Shown: positions 1 through 5,051 of the stretch, piece after piece | Layout: each line of letters opens with the position of its first letter | Numbering within the stretch: position 1 is the first letter of the stretch | DNA from: Burkholderiales bacterium | Lineage (GTDB): Bacteria > Pseudomonadota > Gammaproteobacteria > Burkholderiales > SG8-39 | Assembly (NCBI GenBank): GCA_020846575.1 | Contig: JADLDQ010000260.1 | Span: forward strand, 1 to 9,776 | Length of the DNA: 9,776 nt | Reading direction: 5' to 3' | The notes under the pieces: generated by a model | Seen by the model: the letters and a program-made list of their open reading frames with translations, nothing else | What the model was told of the DNA's origin: nothing | The model's database searches: none | Program-made: the position numbers and the translations under genes

Positions 1-597
1 ACACCGATCCTTCCGAGCCCGCGTTACCTACAACAGGACGAAATAGTGGCCCGAACCGACGGATCGCCCGACATCGAGCGCCGACTGTTCCTCCTCGATA
101 CGAAGCTTTCCGAGGAAGAAATCCAAAGACGCTTTCCTTCTCTTGCCGCCTACTTCGCAGAGGGAAAAGTCAAGGGTCTGCAAGAGCGATATCTCTGCAA
201 ACACCGCGCACTCTGGTACGCCCAGGAGGAGCGACCGCCCGCGCCGATCGTCTGCACGTACCTCGGCCGGGGTGATGCTAAGAGCGGAAGGCCCTTTCGC
301 TTCATCCTTAACGGTTCGCGCGCCACGGTGGCGAACGTATATTTGGCGCTCTACCCAACGCGTCTGTTGGCACTTGAACTGGATCGCGATCCCGGCCTTC
401 TGCGGAAGGTCTGGAAGGCACTTAATGAGTTGTCGCCAGGCGTTCTTCTTGGTGAGGGCCGCGTCTATGGAGGTGGCTTGCACAAGCTCGAACCACGAGA
501 GCTTGGCAATGTGCCTGCTGCATTTGTCACGGACCTCTTGCCACGCGGCACCGTAGCGATGAAATCGAAGCAACTGGGCCTGTTCGCCGATGCATGA
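1..597 (+). CDS. Adenine-specific DNA methyltransferase (Eco57I-like, class I SAM-dependent), C-terminal part
   Basis: The frame is open from base 1 to the TGA at 595-597, so the gene starts upstream of the window. A GTG at 46 lies inside the conserved stretch and is not the start. The visible residues begin PILPSPRYL and run through RLFLLDTKLSEEEI, RYLCKHRALWYAQEERPPAP, FRFILNGSRATVANVY and GGGLHKLEPREL. From memory this is the signature of the C-terminal target-recognition region of type II restriction-modification N6-adenine methyltransferases, which methylate adenine in a specific DNA sequence. The SAM-binding and NPPY catalytic motifs would lie upstream and cannot be checked. No restriction endonuclase gene follows; instead an attC-like hairpin starts about 6 nt after the stop. 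It could be a restriction-modification partner, an orphan methylase or a cassette-borne gene. The family call is fairly safe; the role is open. Confidence 0.75.
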   Translation, partial: TPILPSPRYLQQDEIVARTDGSPDIERRLFLLDTKLSEEEIQRRFPSLAAYFAEGKVKGLQERYLCKHRALWYAQEERPPAPIVCTYLGRGDAKSGRPFRFILNGSRATVANVYLALYPTRLLALELDRDPGLLRKVWKALNELSPGVLLGEGRVYGGGLHKLEPRELGNVPAAFVTDLLPRGTVAMKSKQLGLFADA

Positions 598-602
598 GTG
601 CC

Positions 603-666
603 CGCTAACAAGCGGTTGCAGTGGACGGTCCGCTGCGCGGCCCGCCGCTGAACCGGAGCGATGGAT
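603..666 (+). repeat. attC-like integron recombination site (candidate)
   Basis: A imperfect hairpin begins just after the methyltransferase stop. The left arm at 613-628 (CGGTTGCAGTGGACGG) pairs with 642-655 (CCGCCGCTGAACCG), leaving G618 and A625 unpaired. This matches the extrahelical bases that integrase reads in folded attC sites. An inner stem CCGC/GCGG (630-633 with 637-640) closes a 3-nt loop. On the left, CGCTAACAAG (603-612) resembles an R'' box followed by the usual AACAA. On the right, GATGGAT (660-666) is one base off the GTTRRRY consensus for R'. The whole resembles the aadA-type 60-bp element in order and spacing. The outer R''/R' boxes pair poorly, so the site may be degraded. 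It could also be an ordinary GC-rich hairpin. Confidence 0.5.
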
Positions 667-674
667 GCGAGGAA

Positions 675-693
675 CGGCGCGCCCCTCGCGCCG
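675..693 (+). terminator. GC-rich stem-loop, possible transcription terminator
   Basis: CGGCGCG (675-681) and CGCGCCG (687-693) form a perfect 7-bp stem with a CCCCT loop. It lies between the methyltransferase and the flavoprotein operon. No T-run follows directly, so intrinsic termination is doubtful. Confidence 0.25.
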
Positions 694-804
694 GCTCGAT
701 TTCGGGGGAAGCCGCGGTTTCTCCCATTGCGGCAAGGAAGGTTCCGCGGCGGTGCCGGCGACCGGGAACGACGAGCGTGGCCCCGCGCGGCGGGGCGCAG
801 CGGC

Positions 805-819
805 GAGGAGGTTCGATTG
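805..819 (+). promoter_or_regulatory. Shine-Dalgarno and TTG start of the flavoprotein gene
   Basis: GAGGAGG at 805-811 lies 5 nt before TTG at 817-819. The reading frame is open back to an ATG at 661, but those codons give an Arg/Gly/Ala-rich sequence without family similarity and overlap the attC-like and hairpin DNA. The conserved FAD-binding fold begins right after the TTG, so this ribosome binding site decides the start. Confidence 0.75.
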
Positions 820-2466
820 ATCACGGAACATATCGAGACCGACATCCTGTGTGTCGGCGGTGGTATCGCCGGCTTGATGGCTGCGATCAGCGCGGCCCAA
901 TCCGGGCTGAAGGTGGTGGTCGCCGAGAAGGGCAACACCGTGCACAGCGGCTCGGCAGGGATGGGTAACGACCATTTCGCCTGCTACATCCCGGAAGTGC
1001 ACGGGCCCGACGTCATGCCCCTGATCCAGGAATGGAGCCAGGGGCAATGGGGAGGCGCCCTCAGGAACACCGAAAAGCTGGTTGCCTGGTTCAAGAAGAC
1101 CGCCGAGATCGTGCCCTTGTGGAATGCCTGGGGCATTCCCATGAAGTACGAGGGCAAGTACGAGTTCTCCGGGCACGCTTTCCCCGGCCAGAAGCACATG
1201 GTTCACCTGAAATACGGTGGCGAGGTTCAGAAGGCGGTCCTGGCGCGCGAGGCCAGGCGCAGGGGCGCGAAGATCATCGAGCGCCTGATGATCTTCGAGT
1301 TGCTGGGCGGGGAGCGCGTCTGCGGCGCCCTGGGCGTGCACACGCGGCAGGACAAACTGATCCACATCGGCGCCAGGTGCGTGATCCTCGGCACCGGTCA
1401 GGCGGAAAGGCTGTATCCGCCGGCGACGCCCGGCTGGCTCGGCAACCACAATCGCCCGGCCACCAGTTCCTCCGGCGACGGGCGCGCGATCGCCTACCGG
1501 CTCGGCGCCGAACTGGTCAACATGGAAGCCTTCGGCAGGCACGCCGGCACGAAATACTTCGTCCGCTCGGGCCAGGGGACCTGGAACGGCGTGCTCAGGG
1601 ACCCGCAGGACAAGCCGCTCGGGCCGTTCCTCACGCGACCCGACCGCCGCTACAGCGACATGATCACGGAAATCAACAAGAACATATTCGCCGAGTACGC
1701 GGCGGCCGGAAAGGGGCCGGTGTACATGGACCTGCGCGGCATCTCCGACGAGGACCTCGCTTACTTCGAGCACTGGATGAGGCAGGAAGGCAACGTGGCG
1801 CTCTTGAACCACCTGGCCGAGGAAGGGGTCGATCTGCGGAAGAACCCGGTCGAGTTCATGACCTACGGGCTGCGGGCGCGCGGTTGCGTGGCGAGCACCG
1901 TCAAGGCGGAGACCTCGATCAAGGGCCTGTACGCCGCGGGGGACGAGTCGCCGAGCGGCGAGGGCATTTCAGGCGCCGCCGCGTTCGGCTGGATCGCAGG
2001 AGAGAATGCGGTCCAGTACGTGACGCGCAATCGCGCCCCGGATGGCGCGGGCGACGTGCAAGCGACGATCGAAGAGAACAAGAGCATGCTCGATGCGATT
2101 CGCCGGCGCGACGACGGCCCGGACTGGAGAGAGGCACAGGTCGCCCTGAACCAGGTCATGATCGACTATGCCGGCGTCGTCAGATCCGAACCGATGCTGC
2201 AGGCGGGTCTGGCGCATCTGCGCCGGCTGAAGAAGAAGACGGTCGATACCGTCGTCGCCAGGAATCCGCACGAGCTGACGCGCGTCCTGGAAGTATTCAA
2301 CCTCCTGGACCTGGGCGTGCTGACGTTCATCGCCGCCAGTGAAAGGAAGGAGACCCGGGGCATGCACCGGCGCGCCGACTACAGCTATACCAATCCCATG
2401 CTCGACCGGCAGATCCTCGTGAAAAGAGTCAATGGAGAGCCGGTCACCGAATGGCGCGACTGGTAA
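817..2466 (+). CDS. FAD-dependent oxidoreductase, fumarate reductase/APS reductase alpha-like
   Basis: The 549-aa product starts with a dinucleotide-binding fold, VGGGIAGLMAA at residues 13-23, with the acidic E37 closing the beta-alpha-beta unit (FAD_binding_2 type). NRPATSSSGDG in the middle and GLYAAGDESPSGEGISGAAAFG from residue 370 are typical FAD contacts of the SdhA/FrdA/AprA superfamily. The last hundred or so residues, with ERKETRGMHRRADY, look like the flavoprotein C-terminal helical domain. No signal peptide or membrane segment is visible, so it should be cytoplasmic. The next gene, 18 nt downstream, is a two-cluster ferredoxin, as AprB follows AprA. The pair probably moves electrons between a substrate on FAD and an electron carrier through Fe-S clusters. 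I do not claim APS reductase itself: no sat, qmo or other sulfur genes are in the window. The superfamily is sure; the substrate is unknown. Confidence 0.85.
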   Translation: MITEHIETDILCVGGGIAGLMAAISAAQSGLKVVVAEKGNTVHSGSAGMGNDHFACYIPEVHGPDVMPLIQEWSQGQWGGALRNTEKLVAWFKKTAEIVPLWNAWGIPMKYEGKYEFSGHAFPGQKHMVHLKYGGEVQKAVLAREARRRGAKIIERLMIFELLGGERVCGALGVHTRQDKLIHIGARCVILGTGQAERLYPPATPGWLGNHNRPATSSSGDGRAIAYRLGAELVNMEAFGRHAGTKYFVRSGQGTWNGVLRDPQDKPLGPFLTRPDRRYSDMITEINKNIFAEYAAAGKGPVYMDLRGISDEDLAYFEHWMRQEGNVALLNHLAEEGVDLRKNPVEFMTYGLRARGCVASTVKAETSIKGLYAAGDESPSGEGISGAAAFGWIAGENAVQYVTRNRAPDGAGDVQATIEENKSMLDAIRRRDDGPDWREAQVALNQVMIDYAGVVRSEPMLQAGLAHLRRLKKKTVDTVVARNPHELTRVLEVFNLLDLGVLTFIAASERKETRGMHRRADYSYTNPMLDRQILVKRVNGEPVTEWRDW

Positions 2467-2484
2467 CGGGCCGAGGGTAAAGAC

Positions 2485-2700
2485 ATGCCACCGGTGATCC
2501 ACAAAGACAAGTGCAACGGTTGCGGGAAATGCGTTCTCGTGTGTTCGGAGGACGTGTTCTTCGGCTGGAAGAACAAACAGTTCCCGCCCGTCGCCTATCC
2601 GGACGAGTGCTGGCACTGCACCGCCTGCCTGCTGGTATGCCCGATCGCCGGGGCGATCAGCCTGAGAACTCCCCTGCCCATGATGGTGCCGTTCAAGTAA
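2485..2700 (+). CDS. 4Fe-4S dicluster ferredoxin-like subunit (AprB-like)
   Basis: This 71-aa protein has two cysteine clusters: C10-x2-C13-x2-C16-x3-C20 followed by Ser, and C42-x2-C45-x2-C48-x3-C52 followed by Pro. Each can hold one [4Fe-4S] cluster, the ferredoxin fold also found in the N-terminal part of AprB. The 21-residue gap between the clusters contains FFGWKNKQFPP. It lacks the long C-terminal tail of true AprB, which is about twice this length. A GAGGG at 2473-2477 precedes the ATG. The gene follows the flavoprotein by 18 nt and is surely co-transcribed. The likely role is to relay electrons to or from the flavoprotein in the cytoplasm. The Fe-S call is near certain; the partner assignment rests on adjacency. 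Confidence 0.88.
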   Translation: MPPVIHKDKCNGCGKCVLVCSEDVFFGWKNKQFPPVAYPDECWHCTACLLVCPIAGAISLRTPLPMMVPFK

Positions 2701-2708
2701 GACATGGC

Positions 2709-2733
2709 CGCCGCCGGGCCTTTTCGGGCGGCG
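2709..2733 (+). other. Intergenic stem-loop between ferredoxin and DUF3237 genes
   Basis: CGCCGCC (2709-2715) pairs with GGCGGCG (2727-2733) around an 11-nt loop containing TTTT. It sits just after the ferredoxin stop. With no T-tract after it, it may be an mRNA-stability or partial-termination element rather than an operon end. Confidence 0.3.
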
Positions 2734-2782
2734 CAGCCGCGCGCCCAGGCGCGGGCTTAATCGATTGAGGAGTAACCGATCC

Positions 2783-3298
2783 GTGGACTACCGAGCACCC
2801 GGTCTTGAATATGTGATGACCATGCACTTGACGCTGGTCCCTGGCAGTCTGGCGAAGATCGACAACCTGCCCGCCGGCGGGTCACGGTGGTCGATCAGCC
2901 TGGCCGGCGGCACATTCGAGGGGCCCGAGCTGAACGGGCGCGTTCTCCCGGGCGGCATCGAGAACCCGCACTTCCGCCCGGACAACGTTCTCGTGATCAA
3001 CGCTCGCAGGCTGCTGGAAACGAACGACGGCGAGCGCATCTACATGCAGAACCGCGGCTTTCGGCGCGCCTACCGTGACCCGGCCAAGATGAGCGCCTGG
3101 CTGACGAAATCCGAACCGGTCAGCGCCGCCGACATGTATCTCAGGGTGGTGTCAACCTTCGAGACTTCATCGGGCAAGTACGACTGGCTCACCCGGCACA
3201 TCGTCATCGGGATGCTGATCGACTCGGACAATCCCAGCGGCAGTGTGAGCGGCAACACCCTGCATGGCCCGACCCTGCGCTATTTCAAGGTGCTCTGA
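2783..3298 (+). CDS. DUF3237 family protein
   Basis: The 171-aa product shows the DUF3237 pattern as I know it: SISLAGGTFEGPELNGRVLPGG at residues 37-58, a segment DGERIYMQNRG at 82-92, and FETSSGKYDWL at 126-136. The family is a small beta-rich domain of unknown biochemical function, often found near aromatic-compound or redox catabolism genes. I chose GTG 2783 because GAGGAG at 2767-2772 lies 10 nt upstream. The TTG at 2765 overlaps that ribosome binding site and is unlikely to be used. No signal peptide or membrane segment is visible. It follows the ferredoxin by 82 nt on the same strand and may belong to the same operon, possibly as an accessory protein; that link is inference. Confidence 0.8.
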   Translation: MDYRAPGLEYVMTMHLTLVPGSLAKIDNLPAGGSRWSISLAGGTFEGPELNGRVLPGGIENPHFRPDNVLVINARRLLETNDGERIYMQNRGFRRAYRDPAKMSAWLTKSEPVSAADMYLRVVSTFETSSGKYDWLTRHIVIGMLIDSDNPSGSVSGNTLHGPTLRYFKVL

Positions 3299-3608
3299 AG
3301 ACCGGCGGCGGCCGGAAGTTCCGGTCCGGCCGGCGGCGCCTCATGCTCGCCGGCATCGCGGCTCTCGCAAGCGAAGCGGCGCCCGGACAGCGGCGCGCGC
3401 GTGCTCCCCGGGCTCGGCGGGCTGCTCGCGTTGAACCGTGCGCAGCCACCGGCCGTGACCCATCCGGGCCGGGTCACAGGGAGCGGTAGGGCACATCGAG
3501 CCGCGCTGTTGCGCCATCATCGCGGCGCGCGGGGGGTGCGCGGCAGCGCCGATCCGTGCGCCCGCGGCGCGGTCGGCGGGTCAGCGCAGACTCAATCTGC
3601 GCCGGCGC
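3299..3608. other. GC-rich intergenic stretch with one stem-loop
   Basis: No supportable gene lies here. CGGCCGGA (3309-3316) pairs perfectly with TCCGGCCG (3325-3332) around an 8-nt loop, shortly after the DUF3237 stop, and may end that operon. No T-run follows it. The rest is very GC-rich with no recognisable motif. The genes on both sides converge on this stretch, so it would hold both transcript ends. Confidence 0.4.
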
Positions 3609-4013
3609 TCACCGGCGCATCACCCACCACGCGACCACCACCACGATCACCGCGACCACGATGCCGATCCAGAGCTTGGCCCCACCGGAGGCAGGTGCGG
3701 GCGCTGGCGCCGGCCGGGCGCTCGCCGCCGGCCGGGCGCTCGGCGCGGCAGGCGCCGGGCTCGGCGCCGTGCCCGGCCCCGGTCCGGATGCCTTGTCCGC
3801 AGCGGGCTTGGCGTCGGCCGACGCCTTTGGCGTGGGCGGCCTGCGGATTATCATGGTCTTGGTATGGTCGAACGGCTCGGCGTCCGCGGCAGCGGGCGGC
3901 TTGCCGTCGCCCACGATGTCGAAATCGACCTCGCCGGGTTTTCCCGTGGCGGGACTGCCGGACATTCCCGAGGGATCGGTGATATCGATGAAATCGTCGT
4001 CTGGTTTGGCCAT
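3609..4013 (-). CDS. Small tail-anchored membrane protein of unknown function
   Basis: The 134-aa product has three parts. Residues 1-58 are acidic, with DDDFIDITDPSG, EVDFDIVGDG and then FDHTKTMIIRRPP. Residues 59-112 are a low-complexity Pro/Ala/Ser/Lys linker. Residues 114-131 (LWIGIVVAVIVVVVAWW) form one hydrophobic helix ending in MRR. This predicts a C-terminally anchored inner-membrane protein with its N-terminus in the cytoplasm, by the positive-inside cue of the flanking arginines. I chose the ATG at 4013 because GAGAGGA lies just upstream on the minus strand; the frame extends to 4118, but that part looks noncoding. I do not recognise a family. The isolated Thr-rich TKTM segment could be a phosphorylation or FHA-type docking site, which is a guess. 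It is transcribed alone, away from its right-hand neighbours. Confidence 0.6.
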   Translation of the reverse strand: MAKPDDDFIDITDPSGMSGSPATGKPGEVDFDIVGDGKPPAAADAEPFDHTKTMIIRRPPTPKASADAKPAADKASGPGPGTAPSPAPAAPSARPAASARPAPAPAPASGGAKLWIGIVVAVIVVVVAWWVMRR

Positions 4014-4105
4014 GCATCCTCTCGCGCGGTCGTTTGCCCCTGGAACCCCCGGATCCCCTTGCCAGCGGGCTTCAGTGTGCACCATGCGGCTTGCGGGGTA
4101 CGCGC

Positions 4106-4111
4106 AGTATA
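4106..4111 (-). promoter_or_regulatory. Candidate -10 element for the tail-anchored protein gene
   Basis: Read on the minus strand this is TATACT, one base off TATAAT, standing out in GC-rich DNA about 95 nt before the ATG. No good -35 sits 17 bp upstream, so it is only a candidate. Confidence 0.3.
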
Positions 4112-4339
4112 CGATCAAACCGGGTCCGTCCGGTCCCCGGCGTAAGCAGCCGCCCGAATGAGGACCGCCCCGGAGGTGGATGTCGCCCGCGCGCCAGCCT
4201 GAGCGACGCGCCGCAGGCGGCGGATTCCCCGGGGCAGGACGAGCGCGGCTACCGAGACCTTGCCCAGGCGCCGCCTTCGCGCCGCTGCTCGATGACGGGG
4301 GGGCCGGTCCGCTTTGCTGGCATCCGGGCGGGAAGGACG

Positions 4340-4480
4340 ATGATCTTCAGCCTCGAGGTGCGCCGTGCCCGCAAGGGCGAGCGCCTGCTGCTGCAATTCG
4401 GCGCCCGGGCTCATTATTCTCGACTCGACCGCGCCGGCTCGAGGCGTTGCGCATCGAGCCGGCGGACACCCGCCCGCGCC
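4340..4480 (+). pseudogene. Frameshifted N-terminal remnant of an MBL-fold metallo-hydrolase
   Basis: An ATG at 4340, after GGAAGGA, opens a frame reading MIFSLEVRRARKGERLLLQFG. From memory this closely resembles the start of a family of metallo-beta-lactamase-fold hydrolases (FSLEVxxARKGDxLLLHFG). The next expected segment, PGLIILDS (family: PGLIxIDGGP), is present about 4405-4428 but in a second frame. The following family segment, LxPRLxxLR, seems to continue in a third frame as RPRRLEALR. The GGPxxVY stretch between them is missing, and the metal-binding HxHxDH motif is absent altogether. This is a gene start broken by small deletions, with the rest lost. It has no role now. The match is by recall, so a chance resemblance is possible. 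Confidence 0.45.
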
Positions 4481-4556
4481 GACGGCGGGAAATGGCGTGC
4501 GTTCCATCAACTGCTCAGGCAGGTCCGCGATACAGCGCGGATGCCGCAATAGCGGC

Positions 4557-4588
4557 TTGACCTTCAAGCTGACTTCAAGGTTTAAGCT
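4557..4588 (+). promoter_or_regulatory. MerR/CueR-type promoter and operator of the copper operon
   Basis: TTGACC at 4557-4562 is the -35 element and TAAGCT at 4583-4588 the -10. They are separated by 20 bp instead of 17, the elongated spacing MerR-family activators need. The spacer carries a near-perfect dyad, ACCTTCAAG (4560-4568) and CTTCAAGGT (4573-4581), broken by a central CTGA and one mismatched pair. The layout closely resembles the E. coli copA promoter, which begins TTGACCTTCC and has GGAAGGT before its -10. It points into the regulator gene 31 nt away, so the whole regulator-ATPase-chaperone operon should be metal-induced and autoregulated. Confidence 0.82.
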
Positions 4589-4618
4589 TTGTCCGTATCG
4601 GCTTCCCGGACCGCAGCC

Positions 4619-5029
4619 ATGGAAAACCTGACCACCATCGGCAAGCTCGCCAAGGCGCAGGGCGTGCGCGCGGCGACGCTGCGCTACTACGAGCAGATGG
4701 GCCTCGTCCCCGCGACGCGCCGCACCGCGGCCGGCTATCGGGTATATGGCGAGGATGCGGCGCGGCGCTTGCACTTCATCCGCCGCGCGCAGGCGCTGGG
4801 CTTCTCTCTGGAGGAGATTGCCGAACTGCTGAACCTGAGCGACAGACCGCACGCCAGCGCCGGCGAAGTGAAGAAGATCACGCGGCGCAAGATTGCCGAA
4901 ATCGAAACCCGGGTGCGGGACCTCGAGCGCATGAAGCGCGCGTTGATGCAGATCGAACACCGTTGCAGCGGCCACGGTTCCACCGCCAAGTGCCCCATCC
5001 TTGCCGCGCTGGGCGAGGATCGATCCTGA
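4619..5029 (+). CDS. cueR: MerR-family heavy-metal (probably Cu(I)) responsive regulator, CueR-like
   Basis: The 136-aa protein has the MerR winged helix at residues 5-71 (IGKLAKAQGV, TLRYYEQMGLVP, GYRVYGE, LHFIRRAQALGFSLEEI) and a long dimerisation helix at about 81-114. The C-terminal metal loop has C116 and C125 in CSGHGSTAKCPIL. The region that carries C79 in the Zn/Pb/Cd sensors here reads HASAGEV, with no cysteine. That favours a monovalent Cu(I)/Ag/Au sensor like CueR, although the nine-residue Cys spacing is one longer than in E. coli CueR. ATG 4619 is chosen because the winged helix follows directly and the promoter -10 ends at 4588; the TTG at 4589 would abut it. It is first in an operon with copA and copZ, binds the dyad upstream, and should activate the operon on metal binding. 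Confidence 0.85.
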   Translation: MENLTTIGKLAKAQGVRAATLRYYEQMGLVPATRRTAAGYRVYGEDAARRLHFIRRAQALGFSLEEIAELLNLSDRPHASAGEVKKITRRKIAEIETRVRDLERMKRALMQIEHRCSGHGSTAKCPILAALGEDRS

Positions 5030-5051
5030 GTCCGGGTTGCGGGAGGCCGTC

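Larger units (their letters stand above)
4014..4618. other. Divergent intergenic region between tail-anchored protein and merR genes
   Basis: This 605-bp gap holds the candidate -10 for the leftward gene, a decayed gene start at 4340-4480, and the MerR-type promoter at 4557-4588. Several frames are open across it, but apart from the decayed fragment their translations are Arg/Ala/Pro/Gly-rich with no family resemblance, as expected from high GC. I see no tRNA or small RNA gene. Confidence 0.5.

Noticed and set aside
661..816. Upstream extension of the flavoprotein to an ATG at 661
   Set aside because: The added 52 residues are Arg/Gly-rich, overlap a hairpin and the attC-like site, and have no good ribosome binding site, while the TTG at 817 has a strong one.
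28..1812. 594-aa open frame on the minus strand
   Set aside because: It lies antisense to the methyltransferase and the flavoprotein, both of which have clear family motifs. Its translation has no recognisable domain, and such antisense frames are common in GC-rich genes.
817..2700. True dissimilatory APS reductase (aprBA)
   Set aside because: The gene order is flavoprotein first, the ferredoxin is too short for AprB, and no sulfur-pathway partners are present, so only AprAB-like is claimed.
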